Positions 1 through 5,938 of a DNA stretch of 5,938 bases are shown here, piece by piece. The stretch lies in assembly GCA_013695715.1 (NCBI GenBank), contig JACCZZ010000035.1, forward strand, positions 1 through 5,938, in the 5' to 3' direction. The DNA is from Chitinophagales bacterium. Its GTDB lineage: Bacteria > Bacteroidota > Bacteroidia > Chitinophagales > UBA10324. The position numbers and the translations under genes are program-made. Below the pieces are notes generated by a model. The model saw only the letters and a list, made by a program, of their open reading frames with translations. It was not told the origin of the DNA and did not search any database. Within the stretch, counting starts at the first letter, position 1. Each line of letters starts with the position of its first letter.

Positions 1-476
1 ATGCCAATCCAGCCGCGGGCATTCAGCTTATCGAAGAAGATATTGTTGTTGTGTATGCCCGGTAACTTGGAGTACTGAGTCCTGATGTGACAAATGGCAC
101 CTGCAGTGAATAACAAAAGGATTATTAAAAATAAGCTTAGTTCATGATCTTTCACCCATCCGTAAGATGAAGCCTTGGTAAGTATTAGTATGTGATCAGT
201 ATAAATTATTTCCGACCACATCTTTTTCATTCTTACATCATCATTATAAGCTACAATGGATTGCTTTAAGTCATGCACAAAATGAAACAGGGATGAATAT
301 TCTTTATCCTTAATCAGTTGCAGGGCAAGCTCAACACGCTTCATCTCTTCATCATTTTCAATGGTATGTTGAAGAGCTTCTGAAGTCAGTTTGTACCGGC
401 TCCCAAATAAGGTTGCAATAAGCAACAGGAATGCTAAAACGGTAATTATATTTCCGATTTTTCTGTAATAATTCAT
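1..476 (-). CDS. N-terminal part of a membrane protein, probably a 4Fe-4S-binding membrane redox protein; runs off the left edge
   Basis: The reading frame opens at an ATG at 476 and stays open to the window edge, giving 158 complete codons. It begins MNYYRKIGNI. A first membrane helix lies at about residues 7-25. A charged, mostly helical stretch (about 26-110, with ENDEEMKRVELAL near 40-52) is followed by a second membrane helix at about 113-130. The visible end, residues 138-158, reads LPGIHNNNIFFDKLNARGWIG. From memory, this 'pGIknn..f..l..RGw' segment precedes further membrane helices in Bacteroidetes 4Fe-4S (NapH/CcoG-like) proteins encoded beside FAD-dependent oxidoreductases. The cysteine clusters that would prove it lie outside the window. 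The gene starts 26 bp after the stop of the flavoprotein gene, on the same strand with no terminator between, so the two are likely co-transcribed. No Shine-Dalgarno sequence is visible. That it is a real gene is fairly sure; the iron-sulfur assignment is inference. Confidence 0.72.
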   Translation of the reverse strand, partial: MNYYRKIGNIITVLAFLLLIATLFGSRYKLTSEALQHTIENDEEMKRVELALQLIKDKEYSSLFHFVHDLKQSIVAYNDDVRMKKMWSEIIYTDHILILTKASSYGWVKDHELSLFLIILLLFTAGAICHIRTQYSKLPGIHNNNIFFDKLNARGWIG

Positions 477-502
477 TAATTTATTCTAAATATGCTTTTA
501 AG

Positions 503-1834
503 CTATGATGAGAAAACCCTGTTTAGCAATCCTCGTTTTCCAATCCGTTTCAACTGAGTACCTTGTTTATCATTGAATTTTTTAAGTATCTGTTCTTCGT
601 ACTGCCGGTAAAATTCAGGATCAAAATTCGCCTCACTCAGATGTTCCAGCACAAATTCCATTGTTTTGCCCTCCTCAATCCATCTTGCGAAGCATTCATG
701 CCGGAGTCGAATGCCAAAACTATTAACTCCCATTATAACATGAGAAGAACTATTATAATTCAGACGAAACATTATTCTTCGCTCAGGTAGTTCCCAGTAA
801 AATGACTCTTCACCCTCCTTCAATTTGGCAGAAACCCAGCCATAGGTTTGATATTCGATATCGAAAAATTTTGCAGAATTAAACCAAACACCAGGTGAAT
901 AAGAAGATCGTTTGCCACAGATTGTTTTACCCACCGTTTCACCCATTATTCTCCCGGTGTACCATACCTGTTCAACAGGTCTTCTGCCAGGTAAGGGAAT
1001 TTTGAATTCGGCACAATCTCCGATGGCATAAATGTCGGGAACATTTGTCTCTAAGAATTCATTCACAAGTACTCCGCGATTACATTCAATCCCGCTATTT
1101 TTTAAAAAAATAATGTTGGGTGAAACACCCACTGCTAACCCTACAAAACCACAGTCAATGGAGTCTCCCTTATCAGTAATCACTGTTTTTACCCTTCCAT
1201 TGCTGTCCGAGGTAATCTGTTGAAGGCTGGTTTCCAGTTTTAAATCTATATCATGTTCACGAATATGCTTTCCAATGAGTTGTGCTTCCTCTTCCGGCAA
1301 TATAATATCCCAAAAATTTTGTTCTCTTACTAAAAATGTCACGGGAATTTTTCTTGAATGAAGCATTTCTGCCATCTCAATTCCGATCAATCCACCCCCT
1401 ACAATTACGGCATGCTCAATATTTTTTGTTTGCAGCTCCATATTTTCCAAATCCTGTTTTGAATAAAGTCCCTGCACACCGGTAAGGTCTTTCCCTGGAT
1501 AATCGGGCTTGTTAGAGATGGAACCTGATGCAATGATAAGTTGGTCGTAAGAGGCCATAGCGCCTGAAGCTAATGACAGCTTTTTAGAATTTATATCTAT
1601 GAAATTCACTCTGTCATTTAGCAATTCAATACGGTTTTTTACCCAGAAAAAATCCTCGTATGGTTTGATATGCTGGTACTTCATGTGCCCCATGTAAACA
1701 TACATCAGTGCTGTACGCGAAAAAAAATGATCGCTCTCATAGGAAATCACAGTAATACGGTGATCACTCATTTTACGAATGTGACGGGCTGCGGTAATGC
1801 CCGAAATGCCATTTCCAATAATAACAATATGCAT
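503..1834 (-). CDS. FAD/NAD(P)-dependent pyridine nucleotide-disulfide oxidoreductase family protein
   Basis: This 443-residue flavoprotein has the two-dinucleotide-domain (Pyr_redox_2) fold. The FAD-binding GxGxxG is at the extreme N terminus (G7, G9, G12 in IIGNGISG). An FSRTALMYVYMGHM segment is at 38-51, where related NirB/rubredoxin-reductase-like proteins contact FAD. The NAD(P)-binding motif GGGLIGIEMAE is at 146-156, and the second FAD motif IYAIGDCAEF at 268-277. The C-terminal region (about 315-415, with GVWFNSAKFFDIEYQTYGW) is conserved in Bacteroidetes members of this group. Only five cysteines are present (228, 251, 274, 306, 381) and no CxxC or CxxxxC pair, so it is not a glutathione- or thioredoxin-reductase-type disulfide enzyme. 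It more likely passes electrons from NAD(P)H to a protein partner. No signal peptide is visible, so it should act in the cytoplasm. A membrane protein follows after 26 bp and is the natural partner candidate. The start is fixed by the N-terminal GxGxxG. The true electron acceptor is unknown. Confidence 0.93.
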   Translation of the reverse strand: MHIVIIGNGISGITAARHIRKMSDHRITVISYESDHFFSRTALMYVYMGHMKYQHIKPYEDFFWVKNRIELLNDRVNFIDINSKKLSLASGAMASYDQLIIASGSISNKPDYPGKDLTGVQGLYSKQDLENMELQTKNIEHAVIVGGGLIGIEMAEMLHSRKIPVTFLVREQNFWDIILPEEEAQLIGKHIREHDIDLKLETSLQQITSDSNGRVKTVITDKGDSIDCGFVGLAVGVSPNIIFLKNSGIECNRGVLVNEFLETNVPDIYAIGDCAEFKIPLPGRRPVEQVWYTGRIMGETVGKTICGKRSSYSPGVWFNSAKFFDIEYQTYGWVSAKLKEGEESFYWELPERRIMFRLNYNSSSHVIMGVNSFGIRLRHECFARWIEEGKTMEFVLEHLSEANFDPEFYRQYEEQILKKFNDKQGTQLKRIGKRGLLNRVFSS

Positions 1835-1962
1835 AAGATTCGCTCGTGATATCAGCTTTGAATATTACGAATTTTTTTAGTGATCGGTTGTCAATAAAGG
1901 TTGAAAAACCATTCGAACAAAAATCAGCTCAAGGGACCAAGCATTGTCACTGTTTTGTATAA

Positions 1963-2005
1963 AAAATCCCGGAAGTGTATCTGATCATTACACTTCCGGG
2001 ATTTT
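1963..2005 (-). terminator. Strong Rho-independent terminator of the tryptophan-rich protein gene
   Basis: A perfect 17-bp inverted repeat (arms 1963-1979 and 1989-2005) encloses a 9-nt loop. The stem core is CCCGGAAGTGTA with its complement. Read on the minus strand, the hairpin ends in GGGATTTTTT, giving a run of six U residues at its base, as expected for intrinsic termination. It begins 23 bp past the stop codon at 2028. On the plus strand the hairpin is followed by CAGG rather than a clean T run, so it should act mainly on leftward transcription. It separates the tryptophan-rich gene from the flavoprotein operon. Confidence 0.88.
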
Positions 2006-2027
2006 CAGGTTTAAAAAAAAATAACCT

Positions 2028-3029
2028 CTACCTCTTCGGCGACTTCTCTTTTCTTATTTTTCGAGGGGCTGATTGATTAATGCTTCGATCAGGTCCTACT
2101 TCTACATCCTTTGAAGAGGGCTGCGCTTTGAGATCTCCATCATTCCCCGGTGCTATTGATGAGGGTTCTTCTTGTTTCGGATGGGTCAAAGGTTCCCTTC
2201 TGGATTCATTCATATCACTTTGACTCGCAGGTTTTACATCTTTAAGATCTGTAACCTTTCGCGGAGCAGGGTTCTCACCATTATCCTCGGCTCTTACCAT
2301 TTGCGGACGATACAAGCTTAGCTCCTCACCTCTTAATCTTTGCCCTGGCTTATCACTGTCTTTAACGGTGACAGCTTTAATCGGTTTACCAGTTGCCTTT
2401 TCTATGGTTGCTTTGTCTGGTCCTGCTACATATTCAGTGTTGCTTCCCTCCGGCTTATAGGTTCTATTCACCACAGTTGTGTTATTTATGATGGTTGAAT
2501 TGTTACTTCTCGGACCATAATATTCGTTAATATTAGCACTTCCGATATATTGATTAGGAACAAACAGCCACCAATCAGGAGGTATGTGGTAATTAGGCCC
2601 ATAAGCAATATGGATACTTACACCGGGTTTTATCGGAGCCCAGCCACAATATCCAGGGCTTGTTCTCCATAGAACCCAAGCGGGTCCCCAAACCGTATCC
2701 GGTACCCATATCCAACCATAAAGTGGATCATATAGCCAGCGACCGTAATGAAACGGTGCCCATCCCCATGAATAATCTGATGCCCATGTCCATCCAAATT
2801 GTGTAAATACCCAATGTCCACCACTGCCGTAAGGGCTGAATCCTGCACCTACACTGGGAATCCAGGCGTAACCATGTTCAGGGTAATTCACCCATGATCC
2901 GTATGGACTAAGCTCATCGTAAAAAACCTGAAAACTTACTCCACCGTGTGCATTTGCTTTATGGGGCAAAAGCCCGGTACTAAGGTTAAGTATAAAGAGT
3001 ATAGCGAAAAATTTTATGATCGTTTTCAT
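2028..3029 (-). CDS. Secreted tryptophan-rich DUF6600 / YXWGXW-type protein
   Basis: This 333-residue exported protein has a clear Sec signal peptide: a basic start MKTIIK, a hydrophobic core at about 7-20, and probable cleavage after KANA (residue 27). Residues 33-160 form the recognisable domain, with repeated aromatic-glycine motifs: SPYGSW (41-46), GYAWIP, GHWVFT, FGWTW, YSWGWAPFHYGRW (86-98), YGWIWVPDTVWGPAW (104-118) and YCGWAPI. All 16 tryptophans of the protein lie in residues 46-154. From about residue 171 composition changes completely to a polar, low-complexity, charged tail with many Pro, Lys, Glu and Ser, ending in a basic RKIRKEKSPKR. The domain matches what I know as DUF6600 (YXWGXW repeat), common in Bacteroidetes and Proteobacteria and of unknown function. 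It should be periplasmic or on the cell surface; no lipobox or T9SS tail is visible. It has its own promoter candidate and terminator, so it looks monocistronic. Confidence 0.9.
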   Translation of the reverse strand: MKTIIKFFAILFILNLSTGLLPHKANAHGGVSFQVFYDELSPYGSWVNYPEHGYAWIPSVGAGFSPYGSGGHWVFTQFGWTWASDYSWGWAPFHYGRWLYDPLYGWIWVPDTVWGPAWVLWRTSPGYCGWAPIKPGVSIHIAYGPNYHIPPDWWLFVPNQYIGSANINEYYGPRSNNSTIINNTTVVNRTYKPEGSNTEYVAGPDKATIEKATGKPIKAVTVKDSDKPGQRLRGEELSLYRPQMVRAEDNGENPAPRKVTDLKDVKPASQSDMNESRREPLTHPKQEEPSSIAPGNDGDLKAQPSSKDVEVGPDRSINQSAPRKIRKEKSPKR

Positions 3030-3048
3030 AGACTTACTTATTGATTAG

Positions 3049-3080
3049 CAACACTATTGCAAACGTCGTTCCATCACAAA
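3049..3080 (-). promoter_or_regulatory. Bacteroidetes-type promoter for the tryptophan-rich protein gene
   Basis: Read on the minus strand, TTTG (3080-3077) is followed after exactly 20 nt by TAGTGTTG (3056-3049). This matches the Bacteroidetes primary-sigma consensus TTTG (-33) and TAnnTTTG (-7) at all but one fixed position, with spacing in the usual 19-21 range. Transcription would start near 3042, leaving a short leader of about a dozen bases before the ATG at 3029. No experimental support can be seen from sequence. Confidence 0.5.
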
Positions 3081-3098
3081 GATTGATGATGCATAAGC

Positions 3099-3119
3099 AT
3101 TGGGAATGTGTCTCCCAAT
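3099..3119 (-). terminator. Weak hairpin downstream of the glycosyltransferase gene
   Basis: Arms 3099-3105 (ATTGGGA) and 3113-3119 (TCCCAAT) form a perfect 7-bp stem with a 7-nt loop, 23 bp past the glycosyltransferase stop codon at 3143. No U run follows on either strand, so it is at best a weak or factor-assisted terminator. Its position between the stop codon and the next promoter candidate is the main argument for it. Confidence 0.25.
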
Positions 3120-3142
3120 ATTCTGCTATACGGTAATCAATA

Positions 3143-4276
3143 TTAATGATTAGAGGAAACAAACTGTTTATAGAATGCCATCAGCTGCTGAACTATCAAA
3201 GTGTTTCGAAACAGGGCTGCATGGAGAAACCCTTTTTCTGACATCTCCGTACGAAGCTTCTCGTCCTCCAGGATTTTGGTGATTGCCGAAGCCAGCTGTT
3301 CTTCATCAGAACAATCAACATAATATGCTGAATTCCCTCCAGCTTCACGAAGAACAGGAATATCCGAAGCTATCACTGGAACTCTGCAAGCAAGGGCTTC
3401 AAGTACCGGCATTCCAAATCCCTCATAAAAGGACGGGTAAATAAAAGCAGATGCAAGCTGATATATTTTTAATAGAACCTCGTTTGTAATTTTTTCAAGA
3501 AAAATAACCCTATGTTGAAGGTCATTCTTTTCAATATAATCCACTACTTTTTTTTTGTACGCCAGCGGTTTGCCTACCACCACGAGCATAAGATTTGATG
3601 GCTCTTGAAGGATATGCAGTGCCTTTACAAGAGTTAGTAAATTTTTCCGCGCTTCAATGGTTCCTACATAGAGCAGGAAGCGTGCAGGAAGATTTAAATT
3701 TACCCTGGTCTCCGTTAATTGGGCTTCATCAGCTTTATTAAAGAAGATTGGGTTGAGTATTGAATAAACAACTGATATTTTTTCAGCTTTGATCTGGTAA
3801 TGTTCTATCAGGTCAGTTTTTGTTTGCTGACTTACTGCAATAATATGGTTTGCATCTCTGGCTGCCTGCAGACTTTTCGCGTGGTAGATCTTTCGATCCC
3901 ATCCAAAGTAATATTCAGGGTACTTTTCGAAAATCAAATCATGTATGGTTACTACACTAGGAATATTATGAGTGTTGATCCCCATAGGAAGTTCATTGCT
4001 GAGTCCATGGTATATGTCTATGTGGTTTTTATGAAGATCATGAATGATACTTTTTCTGCGCCATATGGAGGACAGTATTTTATCGAAGGTAGAAGCAGGT
4101 GAATGAACAAAAAGGTTCTTTTGATCTGTTGGAAATTTAGTTGTAGCAGAAGGTGTAAAAAGATGATAATGATGCTCAGGATAATATGAGATAAGACTTT
4201 GAATTATCAGCCTGCTGTAATTGCCAAGACCGGCGTTGTTATGAAACGCTCTTTTTGCATCAAAACCAATATTCAT
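3143..4276 (-). CDS. GT4-type (GT-B fold) glycosyltransferase
   Basis: This 377-residue protein has the usual length and layout of retaining GT-B glycosyltransferases of family 4. The N-terminal acceptor-side domain (about 1-190) has a glycine-rich AGLGNYSR loop at 15-22, VTIHDLIFEKYPEYY at 109-123 and AVSQQTKTDL at 147-156. The C-terminal nucleotide-sugar domain starts with LLYVGTIEARKN (201-212), supplying the Arg/Lys pair (R210, K211) that binds donor phosphates. It carries the E-x7-E motif in YEGFGMPVLEALACRVPVIA (E285 and E293). No signal peptide or membrane helix is evident, so it should work at the cytoplasmic face of the membrane, adding a sugar from a nucleotide donor to a glycan precursor. 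Donor and acceptor cannot be read from sequence. No other polysaccharide gene is in the window, so it appears isolated; a 79-bp gap separates it from the upstream hydrolase gene. Confidence 0.94.
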   Translation of the reverse strand: MNIGFDAKRAFHNNAGLGNYSRLIIQSLISYYPEHHYHLFTPSATTKFPTDQKNLFVHSPASTFDKILSSIWRRKSIIHDLHKNHIDIYHGLSNELPMGINTHNIPSVVTIHDLIFEKYPEYYFGWDRKIYHAKSLQAARDANHIIAVSQQTKTDLIEHYQIKAEKISVVYSILNPIFFNKADEAQLTETRVNLNLPARFLLYVGTIEARKNLLTLVKALHILQEPSNLMLVVVGKPLAYKKKVVDYIEKNDLQHRVIFLEKITNEVLLKIYQLASAFIYPSFYEGFGMPVLEALACRVPVIASDIPVLREAGGNSAYYVDCSDEEQLASAITKILEDEKLRTEMSEKGFLHAALFRNTLIVQQLMAFYKQFVSSNH

Positions 4277-4307
4277 GAACTTAGATGGTAATATGCTGAA
4301 AATATTA

Positions 4308-4340
4308 AATTGAATATGGCGCCCTATCTGAATTGAATAT
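4308..4340. repeat. Pair of 10-bp direct repeats upstream of the glycosyltransferase gene
   Basis: AATTGAATAT occurs at 4308-4317 and again at 4331-4340, 23 bp apart start to start, with GGCGCC in the spacer. The pair fills much of the 79-bp gap before the glycosyltransferase start at 4276. Spacing near two helical turns would suit a regulator-binding site, but AT-rich repeats this short can arise by chance. Confidence 0.4.
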
Positions 4341-4355
4341 TGCCGACTCGATTTT

Positions 4356-5582
4356 CTACTGAGAGATTATAAATAGCCGATGTGTTGTAGTCTGAACAGC
4401 ATTATGAATCTTAAGAAAATATAATCCTGTAGGAACTGAAGGGATACGTATTGTTACTCTTGCGTTGGATTTAATATGCACCTGTTGCGAAATCATAAGT
4501 TGTCCGGCAGCATCATATACTGACACTATGCCATTATAACTTTCTTCTGATGATTTGTTATTTAAAATGATGTCTCCATCAATTATGTTAGAAACAATGG
4601 TTGCAGTGGCACTTACAGGGTGCGTTGTGAACACAGCGCAAGCACTTCCTATATTGGGAGGAAGATGAGAATAGATGAAGGTGTCTGTCATCATTAGCAG
4701 CGTATCGAACTGTGGTGAATTAGTATTAAGACCATGGCCAAAACCAACAAAGGGCTTCAGGTACGATTCCACTCCATATTCCAAAGAAGCACGATGAATG
4801 ATAAATCCGCCATATAAGTACAAGCTATCCTGGTTATAACCCTGCATATATGGTATGGTGGAATCTTCAGTACCATGAAATAACAAGTTAGGCTCAACCT
4901 CATATTGCAGCCAGGTGGTATCTGTGATGCCGCCCCAACAGCTTATTACGCTATTGATATGTGAAGAAAACCCTACATTTCCACTCGAGGCATCAAGCAA
5001 GCCAAGCGTATCGGTATTTAATACTGCGGCATTCGCTTCAGGCTGATCCCAGTAGGCACATGTTAAGGCAAGCACACCACCGGCAGAGGTTCCGGTAACA
5101 AAAAATGCTGCCGTGTCAAGACAGTATTGATCGGCAGTATCTTTAAAAAAGCGTATGGCCGATTTTGCATCTTGTGTAGCCATATACGTTGTTTGAAAGT
5201 TGTCTACCGTGGTTCCGTCGAGTTCAATTCCCAGACGATAATTTATGGAGGCAACAACAAATCCCCTCTTGGCGAAATACTCACCGAAGTCTACAGCCTT
5301 ATCTGTTGTTTTATCTCCACCAGTGAACCCTCCCCCATGAATGTAGACGAGCAAAGGTCTGCGATAATTAACGGCTTCGTTGGGTTCGTAGAGATCAAGC
5401 TTAAGGTCTTCCGGAATTCCGGTAAAGAAATTAGTATTGTGACCATAAACGATGTCATTTGTAACATTATACCCGGAATAAACTTCATTGAGAAAAGCTC
5501 CGGGAGGAAGCTGGGCGATGGAGACAGATACACAAAATAAAAAAACAATTAATATAATGCTTAAACATTTACGTAATAACAT
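4356..5582 (-). CDS. Secreted alpha/beta-hydrolase (esterase/lipase-like) with C-terminal T9SS type A sorting domain
   Basis: This 408-residue protein has a Sec signal peptide (MLLRK, hydrophobic 7-20, probable cleavage after SIA at 23, leaving an N-terminal Gln). The hydrolase domain spans about 55-305. The oxyanion-hole motif HGGGF is at 82-86, the nucleophile elbow GTSAGG at 164-169 (Ser166), the probable acid Asp240 in FHGTEDSTIPY, and the probable catalytic His283 in GFGHGL. All triad members are present, so it should be active. HGGGF and GTSAGG are typical of the carboxylesterase / hormone-sensitive-lipase-like branch. The last 75 or so residues (VSVYDAAGQLMISQQ, then PTGLYFLKI and HRLFIISQ) match the type A sorting domain that sends proteins across the outer membrane by the type IX system, so it is likely released or bound at the cell surface. 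The substrate is unknown; esters of carbohydrates, lipids or short-chain acids are all possible. It lies 92 bp downstream of the tRNA gene, apparently as a single-gene unit. Confidence 0.93.
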   Translation of the reverse strand: MLLRKCLSIILIVFLFCVSVSIAQLPPGAFLNEVYSGYNVTNDIVYGHNTNFFTGIPEDLKLDLYEPNEAVNYRRPLLVYIHGGGFTGGDKTTDKAVDFGEYFAKRGFVVASINYRLGIELDGTTVDNFQTTYMATQDAKSAIRFFKDTADQYCLDTAAFFVTGTSAGGVLALTCAYWDQPEANAAVLNTDTLGLLDASSGNVGFSSHINSVISCWGGITDTTWLQYEVEPNLLFHGTEDSTIPYMQGYNQDSLYLYGGFIIHRASLEYGVESYLKPFVGFGHGLNTNSPQFDTLLMMTDTFIYSHLPPNIGSACAVFTTHPVSATATIVSNIIDGDIILNNKSSEESYNGIVSVYDAAGQLMISQQVHIKSNARVTIRIPSVPTGLYFLKIHNAVQTTTHRLFIISQ

Positions 5583-5610
5583 ACAGGCGATTTATGGCTT
5601 AAAGCTACTC

Positions 5611-5618
5611 GAAACATA
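5611..5618 (-). promoter_or_regulatory. Possible -7 element upstream of the secreted hydrolase
   Basis: On the minus strand TATGTTTC (5618-5611) matches TAnnTTTG except for the last base and lies 28 bp before the ATG at 5582. No TTTG or TTG is found at the expected -33 distance, so this is a weak candidate. Read-through from the tRNA promoter is an alternative. Confidence 0.25.
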
Positions 5619-5674
5619 ATAGACTTTGATAATAGAACATGTACCGAGATAATCGCTGATGCTTATGTAAGTTG

Positions 5675-5758
5675 TACCGAAGGAGAGACTCGAACTCTCA
5701 TGCCCTTGCAGGCGCTGCGCCCTGAACACAGTGTGTCTACCAATTCCACCACTTCGGC
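5675..5758 (-). tRNA. tRNA-Leu, anticodon CAG
   Basis: The 84-nt minus-strand sequence folds as a class II tRNA. The acceptor stem pairs GCCGAAG with CTTCGGT (a terminal G-U, as in some bacterial leucine tRNAs). The D arm reads GTGGAATTGGTAGACAC. The anticodon stem is CTGTG/CGCAG around the loop TTCAGGG, placing CAG at 34-36. The long variable arm is about 15 nt (CGCCTGCAAGGGCAT), and the T arm is GAGAG-TTCGAGT-CTCTC. The discriminator is A, as leucine tRNAs require. The next bases are CAA, so the CCA end is not encoded and must be added enzymatically, which is usual in Bacteroidetes. It reads CUG codons (leucine). The fold has no broken stems, so the gene looks functional. Confidence 0.97.
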
Positions 5759-5766
5759 AAAGGATA

Positions 5767-5774
5767 CAAAGGTA
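5767..5774 (-). promoter_or_regulatory. -7 promoter element of the tRNA-Leu gene
   Basis: TACCTTTG on the minus strand (5774-5767) is a perfect TAnnTTTG match ending 8 bp before the tRNA 5' end at 5758. Transcription would therefore start at or one or two bases before the mature tRNA. No clear TTTG is seen about 20 bp upstream, so the assignment rests on the -7 box and its position. Confidence 0.55.
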
Positions 5775-5878
5775 ATTCTAAAATAAAATGCTGATTACTA
5801 CACGAGGAAACCTGAAGGTATTAGGCCCGGGTTAGGCGGTAATTAGTAATATTAATTTTTGTCGGACGTTGATCAGCC

Positions 5879-5938
5879 ATGCTGGAGGTTCTGCACAATT
5901 CCTGCATTGACAGAAATAAATGGAATTCACTTGTTGCG
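5879..5938 (+). CDS. Start of a plus-strand gene running off the right edge
   Basis: An ATG at 5879 opens a frame of 20 codons to the window end, reading MLEVLHNSCIDRNKWNSLVA. An in-frame TGA lies at 5870-5872, so this ATG is the only reasonable start. The IDRNKWNSLV segment resembles the conserved first residues (ID..KW...I) of a family of Bacteroidetes hypothetical proteins, some related to GNAT/FemAB-like acyltransferases. That is recalled, and 20 residues are too few to confirm it. AATTTTTG at 5854-5861, one mismatch from TAnnTTTG, could be its -7 element. It is divergent from the tRNA gene, with 120 bp between them. Opposite-strand coding over the same bases is possible but less convincing. 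Confidence 0.5.
   Translation, partial: MLEVLHNSCIDRNKWNSLVA

Noticed and set aside
563..1223. Plus-strand open frames at 563-790 and 1032-1223.
   Set aside because: They are antisense to the conserved flavoprotein gene, short, and without recognisable motifs.
1862..1894. Minus-strand TTGACA (1894-1889) and TAATAT (1867-1862) as a promoter for the flavoprotein operon.
   Set aside because: The 21-bp spacing is too long for a classical sigma-70 promoter, and TAATATTC is a poor match to TAnnTTTG. The operon must have a promoter in 1835-1960, but I cannot place it with confidence.
2630..2848. Minus-strand 72-codon frame with His/Gly-rich product inside the tryptophan-rich gene.
   Set aside because: The composition is a frame-shifted shadow of the Trp/Gly/Tyr-rich repeats of the real gene.
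3800..4102. Plus-strand open frame inside the glycosyltransferase gene.
   Set aside because: It is antisense to a well-supported gene, has no recognisable domain, and is of a length expected by chance.
5127..5540. Plus-strand 137-codon open frame, and a minus-strand 85-codon frame at 5291-5548, inside the hydrolase gene.
   Set aside because: Both overlap the catalytic-domain coding sequence of the secreted hydrolase, which has an intact signal peptide and triad. Neither has family features.
5640..5680. TGTACCGA at 5673-5680 (tRNA 3' end) repeated at 5640-5647, suggesting an integration-site remnant.
   Set aside because: Eight bases is too short for an attachment site, and no integrase or foreign-looking gene is in the window.
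5821..5938. Open minus-strand frame from the right edge ending in TAA at 5821-5823, reading ...MADQRPTKINITNYRLTRA.
   Set aside because: It is only 39 codons, overlaps the more convincing plus-strand start at 5879, and its C-terminal residues match no family I recognise. It cannot be excluded without more sequence.

Overview
The window looks like chromosomal DNA of a Bacteroidetes bacterium, probably from the Sphingobacteriia/Chitinophagia/Flavobacteriia side. The signs are moderate-to-low GC, starts without Shine-Dalgarno sequences, promoter elements of the TTTG...TAnnTTTG type, a C-terminal type IX secretion sorting domain on a secreted hydrolase, and a tRNA gene without an encoded CCA end. 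The placement rests on these features and on family recognition, not on a database search.

All but one of the genes lie on the minus strand, so transcription runs right to left. At the right edge a plus-strand gene begins (5879 onward, 20 codons visible). Divergent from it is a tRNA-Leu(CAG) at 5675-5758 with a well-placed -7 element. Next come a secreted alpha/beta-hydrolase (esterase-like) with a T9SS type A tail (4356-5582), a GT4-type glycosyltransferase (3143-4276), and a secreted tryptophan-rich DUF6600/YXWGXW-type protein (2028-3029). The last of these has its own promoter candidate and a strong Rho-independent terminator (1963-2005). At the left is a two-gene operon: an FAD/NAD(P)-dependent oxidoreductase (503-1834), then after 26 bp a membrane protein that runs off the left edge (476 to 1). 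I read the latter as the start of a membrane-bound 4Fe-4S-binding protein.

The middle genes look like independent units with ordinary envelope or secretion roles: polysaccharide or glycan synthesis, a secreted esterase, and a surface protein of unknown role. The left pair is the only place where gene order suggests a shared function, namely electron transfer from NAD(P)H through a flavoprotein to a membrane iron-sulfur protein. I see no CRISPR array, transposase, phage gene or defence system. No stretch longer than 300 bases lacks a gene.
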